DNA of 64,000 nt from a virus, in the IMG/VR virus record IMGVR_UViG_3300028920_000001, positions 362,961 to 426,960 of that record. One strand, given 5' to 3'. Shown piece after piece: positions 26,115 through 37,300 of this stretch. Positions within the stretch are counted from its first letter, which is position 1. Every line of letters starts with the position of its first letter. A program made the translations under genes and the position numbers. The notes under the pieces are model-generated. The model had not been told where the DNA came from, did no database searches, and saw only the letters and a list, made by a program, of their open reading frames with translations.

Positions 26115-29100
26115 GTCGCATTTCTGCATTTCGTGGTACCTGGGAGCCTAATCGACGTCCCTATATTACTCTTACACCTGACGTGTGGGTTGCTATTCAA
26201 GGTGAAACCTCTGTTATTGCATGTGGAGAATGTAAAAAGAGACTTCAGATTAATCGTTATGTCACAGGTATATCAACTGAAGCATCAGTAGATTCTCCTC
26301 CTGGTTCTGCTACCATTAATCTTTCCATTCCTGACACTGACATTACTGAATTTTATACAGAGAATGAGTTTGCCATCATCCCAATGATGGAAGTTGAAAT
26401 TTTTGCTAAGGGTTATTATACTGTTGGAGGTTATCCTCAGTATTATCGAATTTTTTGGGGTTTAGTCCAAACAGTTTCTAAAAGTTGGAGTAATGGTGTT
26501 ACTTCTATCACTCTTAATTGTCAAGATATTTTAAGATGGTGGCAATTAACTAACGTTATTACTAATCCAGCATTCCTTGACATTCCAAAATCACAGGCTG
26601 GACAATATCAATTATTTGGTAATAAGTTTGCCGGTTCTAATCCATATACTGTAATCATCATGTTGGCTAAGGAGGCCATGGGTGATTTTTCTATTACTAC
26701 TAGTTCATTTACTTCATTCCGACCTGAAGATGGTGCTGAACAACCAGTTATCGGTCAATACGCTAAAGATGTTATGGCATATTGGCAATTAAAATTTGGA
26801 AATATGTGGAATAATTTAGTTTTATATGGAACTTCAGGAAGAGCTTATACATTTGAAGGATTACCTGGCAACGTTAATCCAATGAAAATTTCTAAGGCTA
26901 TCTTTGAACAAGAAGCTAAAGAACTAAATTTAAATGAAGCAACAGCTTATTTTAAGATCAAGCCCTATGAAATTGCTGCTTTCAAACGTGAATATTCTAA
27001 AGCCGGGGATGTTGATTTTTTCCAAAATGACACAATGACCAAACTTGAAGTTGCTATGCAAGCTCGAGATCAAGCTGGTCAATATGAATTTTATTGTGAT
27101 ACAACTGGAGATATTATATTTAAACCGCCATTTTATAATTTAAATGTTATTCCGAACAAACCTGTCTCTTGGATTCAAGACTTTGAAATTTTAGATGAAA
27201 GTATTAGTGATACGGAGAGTCAAGTTTATACTCATGTGGTTTCACATGGTAATGCATTTGGTGGTGTAAATGATTATGGAATCAATGATGATATAACTAC
27301 TCCTCGTACTGGTGTTATTGATTGGCATTTGTTAAGGCGATATGGATGGCGTAAATGGGATTTACAAGTAGAATGGGCTGGGAATCCTAAAAAATTATTT
27401 TATCATTGTCTTGACGCGTTAGATAGATCAAATGTAAGAAGAATAAGCGGAAATATTACTATTCCCATGCGACCTGAACTTAGAATGGGATTTCCAGTTT
27501 GGGTGCCATCACATGATTCATTTTATTATGTTTCTGGTATTTCTCATCAATATTCAGTTGGTGGACAGGCTACAACTACTGTTACTTTAATAGCTAAGCG
27601 ATCTAAGTTTATTGCTCCTAAAAATATTGGTAGATTACAAACAATTAGGACTAAAGTAACAACAACTAAGAAGAAAAATGTTGCTACTAAGAAACAACAG
27701 AGTAGGAAACAATCGAAGAAAATCCAAGAAATTGATTACGGGATCAGGGATGCAAATTCAGAAATCTCTTATTCCATTACTTTTCCATCCAACGTTGGGA
27801 AATCTTCAAGTTTGATTGCTGAAGGGGGTCAACAGTCGGAATTTGGCGGGCCAGCCATACTGCGTGATCCTAAAACTGGCAAGCTTTTAGGGTTTCCGAA
27901 TGCAGTCATGGTTTATCGTACTTCTATGGGAGGGAAGGTTTTATCTAGATTATTGGAAGAAAAGGGAGACACGAGAGCTAAACGTCCGAAGAAGCAAGAT
28001 AAAAAGAAAAATGAAGGTACAGATTTTACTGCCGATAAAGTCCAAGGAGAAATTCTTAGACAAATTCATAACGAAGAACGTTCTAAATTAATTGAGCGAG
28101 TTCGAATTCACCGTTACGAGTGGGGATTTTCTAATGCTGGGGCTTATGATTACGCTCATGATGAAGCAGGTGAAGTTCAGGAATTAAATATAGTACCAGC
28201 TTCTACTATTTTGTGGGGAACAGGAACTGATGATCCATCTGAACAAACTGGAGTTTTGAGTCAAAGTGAAGTAGCGAATAGAAGTATTCAATCTAATGCT
28301 GATTTAGTATCTAAACAAGATGAAATTAAAGCTGTTGAAGCTGAAATTAGGGCTGCTCGCGGTGAGCTTGATCTGCTTCGTAGAGAAATTAGAAAATTTG
28401 CTAAAAGTAAATCATATGATGTAGAAGAGGCAGCAGCTCAGTTAACTCGGGAAGAAGAATTAACTGAAAGGCTTGGGTCATTAAATGAAAGACGAACTCA
28501 GTTAAAAGCTGAGGAGGCAACCACTACTGCTAGAGGCTCGATTAAGATATTGCCTGCTCCTAATGTTATGGTTAGACCTGTATCTGATGAGTTTGGATTT
28601 GAGGTGATCGGTCACTATCGATATGGAAGAGGAGCTTTTCTAAGTGGAGGTCAAGTTCAAGTTGAAGATCCTTTAAATTCGAATCAAACTGTTAATCAAC
28701 TTGGCATTCAATTTTCGGCTCATGGAGGACTTTTAACAGATAATCCTAGGCAAAGAAATCTTGGTACTTTATCGTTTAATTTTGCTGAAGCATATGAAAA
28801 AATGGGACCAGATGACTTTACTACCGGTGCTACTTTTACTGGCGGAAACTATGAAAATCCTCAGGAAATTGCGGATATAAATCCAACTAATCAAGCTACT
28901 TATAGTAGTGCAGTCGAAAAAAGTGCTAGGTTGGGTACTACCGTATTTGTGGAAGCGGATGCTTTACGTCGTGCAGTAACTTTAGCTGAATTGAGGCCAT
29001 ACACAAATACTGGATCTGAAGTTGGTGAACCATTCAGTAATTGTGCTTGTCAATTAGGACGGACTAACTGGCTATCAGTATTACCTCAAGAAGCTATTAC

Positions 29101-30346
29101 TAGGATATTAGGACCAAATCAGGCCATTGAAGATGATAATGGTGCTTACACTCATGATATGAATGGTAATTCAGTAATTGCTAGGAATCCTGATCCGTTA
29201 GTTACTCCTAAACGAGATGGTAACACAGCGCGTGCTATTGGCGTAGCTGCTGGTGCGTCCCAATATCAATTATTTGGTACAAATGCTAACCGGCAGCCTG
29301 GTTTTGGAGTATATGAATTTGATGAAAATGATAATTTAATTCAGGTTGGTACACGTGGTGTTCCTAATCGATCTGCATCAACCGGTCTTCCTCCTATTGG
29401 CACAATTGTACCGCCAAATTCAGTGAATCCAAATAGCCCTACTCCAATTAGAGCTGATGGATCTGCTGATTCTAGTTATTCTACCCCTTCAATTACTTCA
29501 GCTGGTCAAGATTATGCATCCAATCCACAAAATCGATCTGGTCAAAACAAATCGATTTTTAAAGGATCTAGTTTTTCAACTGAAAATTTCTTTGATATAT
29601 TAAATCAATATTTAGTTGATAAATTTAGTAAAGAGTATCAGGAAAATGCAGCTAGGGAAGGAATTTATACTGCTCGTTCTTTTAATATCAATCCCCCATC
29701 TCCACACGGGAAAGAACATTTAAATAGCCTGTTGTCCCCGACGGATATTGAGGGTCCTGGCGGATCTTTGTTCGATAGAGCTGCTAGTGGTGACCCGGAT
29801 GCTTTAGCGCGAATTCGAAAACAAGCTAACTTTAATTTTGAACAAACTGAACAGGAGTCAAAAGAATTTACTGCTGCTTTTAGAAGTGGTAGTGAAGCTG
29901 ATTTTCATTTAAGAGAAGCAGGTAGAAAGATTAAAGAAACTGGTCAGGTTTTAAATGATGAGTGGCCTAATTTAGCACTTGGACCTGGAACTACTCAAAC
30001 TGTTGATACTGCGCGAGCTGCGGGTAAAATTATTGTTCCTAAGTATAAGAGTAGACAACCTCAACCTTTGGAAAGACAGCCAAATCCGATAATTAGAGAA
30101 GAATTTTTAGCAAATTTAGAAGATGAGCCGGTAAATATGATTGGATATGGAGAAACAATTCCTGATCCAATTATTGAACCGCCGTCGTCGCAATCGAATG
30201 AAGTTGAGTCTCCACCTCCAGAGCCTGTAATTATAATTACTGATTTAGAAGAATCAATCCCGGCGGATGGAGAATCAGTCCCTGGTGAAGTTGAAGAGAA
30301 TACTGAACAATTTCCGCAGCTTGAACCAGATGAAGAGGATGTCTAA
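26111..30346 (+). CDS. Central baseplate hub protein, extended
   Basis: A 1411 aa protein. The first 510 residues or so resemble the gpD/gp27-type hub, with beta-rich ends around a less conserved centre and an arrangement in which a downstream gene supplies the spike. After a Lys-rich linker (about 515-545) lies a long extension: a beta region, a coiled coil (about 730-802), further beta regions, and an acidic Pro-rich tail. Typical hubs are about 350-400 aa, so roughly 900 residues are extra. The gene ends convergently with a small minus-strand gene (four-base overlap). The hub call rests on the N-terminal pattern and gene order. Confidence 0.7.
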   Translation: MSRISAFRGTWEPNRRPYITLTPDVWVAIQGETSVIACGECKKRLQINRYVTGISTEASVDSPPGSATINLSIPDTDITEFYTENEFAIIPMMEVEIFAKGYYTVGGYPQYYRIFWGLVQTVSKSWSNGVTSITLNCQDILRWWQLTNVITNPAFLDIPKSQAGQYQLFGNKFAGSNPYTVIIMLAKEAMGDFSITTSSFTSFRPEDGAEQPVIGQYAKDVMAYWQLKFGNMWNNLVLYGTSGRAYTFEGLPGNVNPMKISKAIFEQEAKELNLNEATAYFKIKPYEIAAFKREYSKAGDVDFFQNDTMTKLEVAMQARDQAGQYEFYCDTTGDIIFKPPFYNLNVIPNKPVSWIQDFEILDESISDTESQVYTHVVSHGNAFGGVNDYGINDDITTPRTGVIDWHLLRRYGWRKWDLQVEWAGNPKKLFYHCLDALDRSNVRRISGNITIPMRPELRMGFPVWVPSHDSFYYVSGISHQYSVGGQATTTVTLIAKRSKFIAPKNIGRLQTIRTKVTTTKKKNVATKKQQSRKQSKKIQEIDYGIRDANSEISYSITFPSNVGKSSSLIAEGGQQSEFGGPAILRDPKTGKLLGFPNAVMVYRTSMGGKVLSRLLEEKGDTRAKRPKKQDKKKNEGTDFTADKVQGEILRQIHNEERSKLIERVRIHRYEWGFSNAGAYDYAHDEAGEVQELNIVPASTILWGTGTDDPSEQTGVLSQSEVANRSIQSNADLVSKQDEIKAVEAEIRAARGELDLLRREIRKFAKSKSYDVEEAAAQLTREEELTERLGSLNERRTQLKAEEATTTARGSIKILPAPNVMVRPVSDEFGFEVIGHYRYGRGAFLSGGQVQVEDPLNSNQTVNQLGIQFSAHGGLLTDNPRQRNLGTLSFNFAEAYEKMGPDDFTTGATFTGGNYENPQEIADINPTNQATYSSAVEKSARLGTTVFVEADALRRAVTLAELRPYTNTGSEVGEPFSNCACQLGRTNWLSVLPQEAITRILGPNQAIEDDNGAYTHDMNGNSVIARNPDPLVTPKRDGNTARAIGVAAGASQYQLFGTNANRQPGFGVYEFDENDNLIQVGTRGVPNRSASTGLPPIGTIVPPNSVNPNSPTPIRADGSADSSYSTPSITSAGQDYASNPQNRSGQNKSIFKGSSFSTENFFDILNQYLVDKFSKEYQENAAREGIYTARSFNINPPSPHGKEHLNSLLSPTDIEGPGGSLFDRAASGDPDALARIRKQANFNFEQTEQESKEFTAAFRSGSEADFHLREAGRKIKETGQVLNDEWPNLALGPGTTQTVDTARAAGKIIVPKYKSRQPQPLERQPNPIIREEFLANLEDEPVNMIGYGETIPDPIIEPPSSQSNEVESPPPEPVIIITDLEESIPADGESVPGEVEENTEQFPQLEPDEEDV

Positions 30347-30720
30347 TTCCCTATTACATTTCTGATATGTGCTACAAATTTAGGATCTGAATTATTCTTG
30401 TCTAGTAAATGAACTAATACTTGTTCAACAGTTCGGTTAATAGGAACGACTGTGATCATACTTTGAATTTGTTTTTGAGGTGGTTCATATAGATGTCTAA
30501 ATCCTGTAATTGTGACACTTAAATTTACTGAGTATTTTTTGCCATCTTTGTCCAACACAGTATCAGTTGTTTTGCTCAAATATTTTATCATATTAGGTTC
30601 TTTGACCGGTATATTTATCTGAATAATTTGCCCTTCTCTTACGTTTTCAAGGGTATCGATTTCCCATTTGGCTTTCTCAATTAACCTTCCGCTGATAGTT
30701 GTGGCTTGAATAATTGGCAT
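30343..30720 (-). CDS. Hypothetical protein, 125 aa, opposite strand
   Basis: A small beta-rich protein with no recognised family, encoded against the direction of the whole tail module between hub and spike. Its 3' end overlaps the hub gene's end by four bases, and its start lies 34 bases from the divergent spike gene. Good coding character and a clean fit in the gap argue that it is real. It may be a late insertion or a regulator; the sequence gives no clue. Confidence 0.6.
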   Translation of the reverse strand: MPIIQATTISGRLIEKAKWEIDTLENVREGQIIQINIPVKEPNMIKYLSKTTDTVLDKDGKKYSVNLSVTITGFRHLYEPPQKQIQSMITVVPINRTVEQVLVHLLDKNNSDPKFVAHIRNVIGN

Positions 30721-30754
30721 AATAAATTTTACATTTTAAGGTACAGTTAGAGAA

Positions 30755-33022
30755 ATGGGAAAAACAGAAGAAGCTAAAGCTAGATATCGGGCGATGCATA
30801 ATATTGCATCAACACAAGATCCGGTCAGAACTACTAAACAGCAATCCCAAAATGCTGATGATGCTAAGGCTTTCCTATGGATAGGGCGGATTCTCCATGT
30901 AGATGTGGAGACTATGGTTTGTTCTATTCAGATGGAATCAGGGCAGGGAATCTGGCATGATGTTCCTTTACCTGCTCCTGGAGGAGGTGGCCCTAGATCT
31001 TGGTCAGGAGTGATTCCAGAACAAAATTCGCGTGCTTTGATTGGATGGAAAAAATATGGAAATCGAGGCCATAAGCCCTATATCATTACATATTGGACGA
31101 TAGGGACATTTTCAGCTCGAGAATTTGAACCATTTTCAACAGTTGATCCAAATGACGCAAATTCAGTTTTGACAGCAGATGCCGATTTAGCTAATTTTCC
31201 AGAATTAAATTTTAATATTATTAGATTAAAGTCTAGAAAAGCTTATGCTGGAGACTGGATTGCAACTTCTAGTGGAGGAGCTCATGCTCAATTAGATAGA
31301 GACGCATATTTAACCAATCGAGCTAACAATGAATTTAGATTACGAGATTCTGATCAAACTAGTATTCATCAGACAGTAAATGAATTTACTACTAATGCTG
31401 CCGGATATTATCGAAGAGGATTGATTAAGAGGAATGCATACAATTTTCAATTAGATTTAGCTCTTCCTCTTTATGATTATGAAGAACAGGATTTTGATGA
31501 ATTTGTTGATAGTCGAATTATTACTGGTACAGATAATCCTCAGTACACTTATTTAACTAAAGTTGATACTCTTTCTCCTGCTTACAGTAAATTACGAGAA
31601 TTTGAATTAATTAATGAGGATGGAACTCCGGTATTTCCGAATAATCCGGATGATTTGGTTTATCCGTATGTTGTTACTCCTGATGGACAACGGATTAGTT
31701 ATGTGGTTAGAGGAGAGCATGAAACCAATTTTAATCAAACTAACGAATGCTATGTTGAAGATAGAATAGAAATGCGGCATGTTAGTGATGGAATAATGGC
31801 TGTCACTGAGGAGGGCGATGGATTTCAAATTGATAGAATTTCACCAGTTTTCATTGAAGATGTGAAAGGCACAATTGTCGGAAATGATCCATATACGGAG
31901 GCAGGACGTAAAACATATAAACGAGTAGTTAAAATGAGAGTGTTTGAGAAGGAAGAACAAAGTCTTCCTTCCAATACTCCTGTATTTGAACCGATCGATA
32001 CGTTAAAACGGCCTAATGACACTGATACTGTGGCTTTGGCTCGTTTGTTTAAAGTTCAGTGTCCTGCTGAGGGTAGTAGTTCGAATCAATATGCTTTTGG
32101 AATTTCTAAGGAGGGGCAAGTATTTTTACATTTACCCAAAGCAACGGTTGGTGAAACACGGGGTAGATCTCTTGATGCAAATATTATGGGAGCTGTTAAA
32201 GCTATCCTTGGATCAGATGGTAGTCGTAAATCAATTGATTTAACTACAAGTGGTGGGATTAGAGCTAAATTAGGCACGTTAGTAGATGATACTGATCCAA
32301 ATAATCCAGAAAATGTTTCTGCGGATTTTGAATTTGATGGCGTAGTCAGATTAAAATTCAATGGTCCGAAAGCGATAGAAAAGATAGTTGAAGGGAGTGA
32401 AACCACATTTTGTAGTCAAACTTCTGCTAGAGTGGCAGGAGATGTTACTGACATTGCCCAGGGTGGTTCTGTTACTGCTGAAGGAACTAAAGTACGACAT
32501 ATTGCTGGTGATGGAGGATATACTCGTCTAGTTGGTGGCGATTCCGGGATGACTCATCTTGGTAAAACTGATCGACAATTCGCTCAAGATCGAACATCTA
32601 CATTTGCAGTTAATGATACTAAATTAGTACTAGCCGGGGTAGATTCAACTACAGTAGTAGCTGGTAGTATGAGTAGGACAGTCACTACCGGTAGTATTTC
32701 ACATAATGTCGCGACTGGAAATCATAGTATCACGGTTGGAGTTGGTAATGCTTCTTTAACTACAGGTACTGGAAATGTATCGGTAGCAGCTGGATCAGGT
32801 AATGCTTCTTTAGCTGCGGGTGCCGGGGCTGCAAGTATTACTGCAGGTGCTGCCGCTTCTTTAGTTGGTGGCACTGTCGCTAATGTTACAGCACCACTAG
32901 TTAAAATTGGAACGGTGCCTGTTGGTGTGTGCGTGGCTGGAGTTCCCGGTCCTCCCGGTCCAATGTTAGACTATGTAACCGGTTTACCATTGAGGGGTAT
33001 ACCAACTATATTGGTAGGATGA
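30755..33022 (+). CDS. Baseplate spike protein (gpV/gp5-like)
   Basis: A 755 aa protein. Residues about 38-115 look like the OB-fold of spike proteins (FLWIGRILHVDVETMVCSIQ start, then a Gly-rich loop). The middle is a large insertion of unknown fold. From about 600, and most clearly at 638-710, a regular beta repeat rich in Gly, Ala, Ser, Thr and Val (GNASLTTGTGNVSVAAGSGN type) should form the trimeric beta-helix needle. The C-terminus has GVPGPPGP. No lysozyme domain is seen; the transglycosylase is supplied by an earlier gene. It is the membrane-puncturing tip at the centre of the baseplate. The stop overlaps the HNH gene start. Confidence 0.75.
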   Translation: MGKTEEAKARYRAMHNIASTQDPVRTTKQQSQNADDAKAFLWIGRILHVDVETMVCSIQMESGQGIWHDVPLPAPGGGGPRSWSGVIPEQNSRALIGWKKYGNRGHKPYIITYWTIGTFSAREFEPFSTVDPNDANSVLTADADLANFPELNFNIIRLKSRKAYAGDWIATSSGGAHAQLDRDAYLTNRANNEFRLRDSDQTSIHQTVNEFTTNAAGYYRRGLIKRNAYNFQLDLALPLYDYEEQDFDEFVDSRIITGTDNPQYTYLTKVDTLSPAYSKLREFELINEDGTPVFPNNPDDLVYPYVVTPDGQRISYVVRGEHETNFNQTNECYVEDRIEMRHVSDGIMAVTEEGDGFQIDRISPVFIEDVKGTIVGNDPYTEAGRKTYKRVVKMRVFEKEEQSLPSNTPVFEPIDTLKRPNDTDTVALARLFKVQCPAEGSSSNQYAFGISKEGQVFLHLPKATVGETRGRSLDANIMGAVKAILGSDGSRKSIDLTTSGGIRAKLGTLVDDTDPNNPENVSADFEFDGVVRLKFNGPKAIEKIVEGSETTFCSQTSARVAGDVTDIAQGGSVTAEGTKVRHIAGDGGYTRLVGGDSGMTHLGKTDRQFAQDRTSTFAVNDTKLVLAGVDSTTVVAGSMSRTVTTGSISHNVATGNHSITVGVGNASLTTGTGNVSVAAGSGNASLAAGAGAASITAGAAASLVGGTVANVTAPLVKIGTVPVGVCVAGVPGPPGPMLDYVTGLPLRGIPTILVG

Positions 33023-33753
33023 TGAAAAGGAAATGTTCAAAATGTGGAATTTCTAAGGATGAAAATGAATCCAATTTCAATAGAAGAGGTTATCCTAGAG
33101 TTGGATTTAGGTCTGAATGTAAAGAATGCTCTGCTAAATTAAAAAAGATGTATAGAGCTAACCCATTTGTTAAAAAAAGAGAAGCAACATATGAACATCA
33201 ATATAGAAAGACTGTAATGGGTAAGCTTAAAAAATCTAGACTTGAATCACGTCGAAAAAAAAATATGAAAATTAAAAATCGTAGATTAATTCAATCATTA
33301 AAATCAAATTCATGTACTGATTGTCATATTGTATATCCATATTATTGTATGGATTTTGATCATTTAGATCCGAATATTAAAAAATGGAATATTAATTCAA
33401 TCATGAATAAAGGAACTAATACGATTTTATCAGAAATACAAAAGTGTGAATTAGTTTGTGCTAATTGTCATAGATTGAGGGAATTCCACAGTAATATCAA
33501 ATTTTATGAATCATCTAGATATAAATCAGTATGGGATAGGATTCTTAAGATAATTAAAATAAAAAGTAAACCTTGTATGGATTGTGGAGGTCAATTTCAT
33601 TATTCTCAAATGGATTTTGATCATAAAAACGGAAAGATTCTAGAGGTAGCACGAATGAGGTATTCACCAAGTGTGTTTGATGAAATTAAGAAATGTGAAT
33701 TAGTTTGTGCTAATTGTCATAGAATTAGAACATATCAACGTGCAGTGGGATAA
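33019..33753 (+). CDS. HNH endonuclease, double HNH, free-standing
   Basis: A 244 aa protein starting at the ATG at 33019 (an adjacent ATG at 33022 is possible). It has an N-terminal zinc ribbon (CSKCG...CKEC), HNH domain 1 (CTDC, MDFDHL, CANCHRLR) and HNH domain 2 (CMDCGG, MDFDHKNG, CANCHRIRT). It is related to the N-terminal half of the HNH-Mom fusion at 14226-15779, sharing the KCELVCANCHRIRT block. It is very AT-rich and lies in a run of structural genes, overlapping the spike stop by four bases and the next gene's ATG by one. A homing endonuclease that copies itself into phages lacking it is the expected role. Confidence 0.85.
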   Translation: MMKRKCSKCGISKDENESNFNRRGYPRVGFRSECKECSAKLKKMYRANPFVKKREATYEHQYRKTVMGKLKKSRLESRRKKNMKIKNRRLIQSLKSNSCTDCHIVYPYYCMDFDHLDPNIKKWNINSIMNKGTNTILSEIQKCELVCANCHRLREFHSNIKFYESSRYKSVWDRILKIIKIKSKPCMDCGGQFHYSQMDFDHKNGKILEVARMRYSPSVFDEIKKCELVCANCHRIRTYQRAVG

Positions 33754-34334
33754 TGCCACTAACTCCACCAACCGTTATTCCATTAGTTCAAGCTGGACTA
33801 TCAGGAAATGGAATTCTAGGAATAGCTGCTCCATTATTGGCGACTGCTGTTTCTAATGGATTCACACAATATACCACATCTGCTTTGACTGTTACTACCA
33901 AAGATACTGGAACCGCGGGTGGCGGGCCGGGCAATGGACTTGGATTATTTTTAGCTGAACCTATTTTAATTTCAGCTATGCAGGGAACATTTTCTGGCAA
34001 TGGCATTAATGGTGCTATGCGGAATAATGTGATCAATGCAATAGCATTTGGAATTTCTCAATCTTTAAAATCTGCTGTTATAATTACAGCGCATACCGGG
34101 GTAGGTGCTGGAACTGGATTTGTGACGTTGGTTGTAAATACTCCAGCTTCTATAACATTTATGATTACTAATTTTGTGGCTATCGGAATTTCCGGAGTAT
34201 ATAGTACACCATTGGCTACTGCAATTGCCCAAGGAATAGATATTGCTCTTCCATCTGCTACAGGAATTGTAGCCATTACTGGAGCGGGCTCTCCGTATGC
34301 TGCAGTAGGGATTGGTACCGGGAAAGTTTTGTAA
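33753..34334 (+). CDS. Small threefold-repeat protein, probable baseplate component
   Basis: A 193 aa Gly/Ala-rich, hydrophobic protein made of three diverged repeats with a period near 63 residues. Each has an SGNGI or GISG start (about residues 17, 80 and 146), a helix with A-I-A-x-G-I, and a Gly/Thr-rich end. No signal peptide is evident and the hydrophobic stretches are short, so it is probably a virion protein and not a membrane protein. Position after the spike suggests a tip or hub accessory. I do not recognise a family. Confidence 0.6.
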   Translation: MPLTPPTVIPLVQAGLSGNGILGIAAPLLATAVSNGFTQYTTSALTVTTKDTGTAGGGPGNGLGLFLAEPILISAMQGTFSGNGINGAMRNNVINAIAFGISQSLKSAVIITAHTGVGAGTGFVTLVVNTPASITFMITNFVAIGISGVYSTPLATAIAQGIDIALPSATGIVAITGAGSPYAAVGIGTGKVL

Positions 34335-34343
34335 GGTTAAGCA

Positions 34344-37300
34344 ATGTCTACTTTCGATAGGAGCGGAGCCTTACTTGAAGGAATCCGGATTAGTTCCGGG
34401 AATAATGGGTTGACTTTTCCCCCACATAGCGTAATCTCCAATTCTAATATTTTTGATGGGATTGTTGAAAGGACTGAATATGCCATTCTTGCTGACAGTT
34501 TAGATCCTACTAAATTTGATCTTGAAATAGCTGATCCAGATTTAATTTTTAGATGGGTCAAAAATTCAACCGGAATAAATCGATTTGATTATTCTCAATT
34601 TAGTAATCGTTTCTTGCCTTTGCCTGGTGGACCACCTACGGAGCTCGGAGAAATTGGAAACAGTCCTAGACTTTCGGTTACGCCACCGGATACTAATAAA
34701 TTAATTGAATCTCCAATTGATATTTATATATTTAATTCTACTTCTCGCCTGGTTACTTTTAATATTCAATATGTAGGGGCTGATGTAGATTTTTCTGATC
34801 CAATAACTTTAGCGATTGGAATTGTTGAATTATCTTTAGCAACTGGAAATCTTAATTTTAGCAACATTGACATACAGCTTTATGAAGGAAAAATTGTTTC
34901 AAGTCAGAGTCAAAATTTCTTGGATCGCAGGAATGCAACTGGGATTATTGGTCAGCTATCGTCTTCATCTAGTGAAGAATATTATTTATTTTTAAATCCA
35001 AAACCATCTAGTAATAGTTGGCCAAGGGTAAGGATTGATTTTGGTCCTTATTTGACTCCGATATCAGTTCCAAATGAAGGTTCTTTAGGATCACCGGTAA
35101 CAGGAACATTTACCTGGTCATTAGATACCGGAAGAGTTAGATTCTCTGACTTTGATGTTGATAGCAATAGCGGTAAGAATATTTATTATGATGGTTTAAC
35201 TCAAGATTCTATTCAATTTACTCGAGTTTCGATTTCAATTTCAGGATCAGGAGGAAAAAATGATCCAGTTTTTACTATCCCAAATATTGGGACAGATGAT
35301 GGACAAATTCATCTTGACTCTGATGCGAGTGTTGATGCTGAGAGATTTGTTATTTTTGCAGAAGAAATTGATTATGATTCGGTTTCAGATGAAAATCACA
35401 CTTTATCTGGATCTGATAAAGTATCACTTAATTCAAGTGGAGTAGTAATTTCAAGTATTCAGGTACTAAGTCAAGATCATACAACTATATATAAAGGACC
35501 AACAGATCTTAATCCTGATTTCTTAATAGCGGCAGGTCCTACATCAGAACGTCCTAAAATTTATAGAACTTCAACTTCTCAAATTGAAGATTCTGAAACA
35601 GTTGCAGTTTTTTACGACACTGTAGAAACAGATAGATATTACTGGATTGTGGTTTTAACCGAAGGCGAACCGTCTGGTACGACAACTGGTCGAGCTTATC
35701 TTGATATTGAGACCGGTGACGTCTACATGACGTCTAGAGATTTAAGAACTACATCAGGAAAGTCTTATTATTATTTTGATTCTGTTCTCGAGATTGAAAA
35801 TGGTTCTGCAGTTCAATTCTTTCGAAGTGGTGCGAATGGTTCAGGACGTCCAGAGACTTCTGATTTTTGGATAAAGTATAAAGTAGAAGATCAATTAATT
35901 GTAGATAATATCGGTCCATTTCCTTTTGTTACTGTTCCTACTGTTCCGATTGTAGATGCGAGCTTAACTTATACGGTTGATGGGAACAAGGGTTTTACTG
36001 GTGAATTAAACGCTGGAGGAGATCCTAATACAGAAGGATTGTGTTATTTCCTTGATTTAGCGGCAAGACAATTTAGTTTTGCTGAACGACGTCAAACTGA
36101 ATATGAATTACAAAAAGACGCTTCATTTATCAAATTTGATAATGTGATGTTGAGTGAAGATGGGTTATTAATTAAGATTGATGGACAGGATACTACGCCT
36201 GGTACAGATTATTCTTTTGATCCAACTACTGGTGTAATTGAGTTCACGACACCAGTTGGTGAAAATGATCCTGGAAATAGATCTGGCATTCTGGGTCGAG
36301 TGGTAATGCCAAATGCTTTTATTGTTGATAATGACACTTTTAGTATTTCAGATGTTGGAAAATTTTTGTTAATTTCAACTGGAGATAATGAAGGATTATA
36401 TTATATCGCTTCGGCTGGAACTAATAGTGTTGTTGTTACTCCGGATTTTATTTCAGCTGGATCAGTTACCGCAGACATAAAATCCCGTCCTGAAGTTTTA
36501 GTAGATCGAATTTGGGCTGCACTTAATCCTCCATATAAACAATTTTCACTTTCTCGAGCTGATAGTGCAGCTGGCCCTTTTACAGAATTAGAAAAATCAG
36601 AATTCTCCGTACAAGAGAATGTAGCTCAGATTGGTCTTAAAACAGCTGCTAATCCTGGTGAAGTATTTTCAATTACATACGTTGCTTTAATTACAGATGA
36701 TAATGGAGCTACCTATACCGAAGAGAATCGGACTGAACGAGCATTATTTAAAATCAGACAAGAAACAGCTATTAGCACGGTTGGATCAAATAAAGTTGCA
36801 TTTAATCCTAACGGTAAAACAGTTAGCACTGATAGGCAAATAGACTGTTATGTTAATGGAATAGTTTTAGATCCAGATGAAGGTGAATTTAGTTTTACTC
36901 CTCCTGGAACTTTGACTTTAGATAGAAAAATAGAAGATCAAACTGTTATAGTGAATTATTGGGTTGAAGAAGCTAGTGGGGGTGAGACTAGTTTCAATCT
37001 TCAAGCTGATCAAATTAAATTAGACCGTCCTGAAATTAATGAAAGCGAACAAACTGCAACTTTCAATGGTGATCAAACTAATTACATTACAAACGGATCG
37101 GTCTTTTTTATTGAATTAGTTGAAATTTTGGTTGTTAGTTCTGTATCTTATAATTCATTGGATGATGTTACTGTTGTTACCTTTGAAACTAAACCTACTA
37201 TTAGTACGACAGGTTCTGATATTTTAGTATCTCAACCAGTTACTCTTGAAGAGGAAACATATAATGTTGATATTATCCCGGAGGGAACTAATGTTCTATC

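Noticed and set aside
26111-30346. An intein or split gene within the 1411 aa hub protein
   Set aside because: No intein splice motifs (Cys/Ser start block, terminal HN-C/S/T) are visible; the extra length reads as beta and coiled-coil extensions.
32929-33018. N-terminal extension of the HNH gene into the spike gene
   Set aside because: The extra residues (Arg/Ser-rich) are the spike's collagen-like end read in another frame; HNH homology begins after the ATG at 33019.
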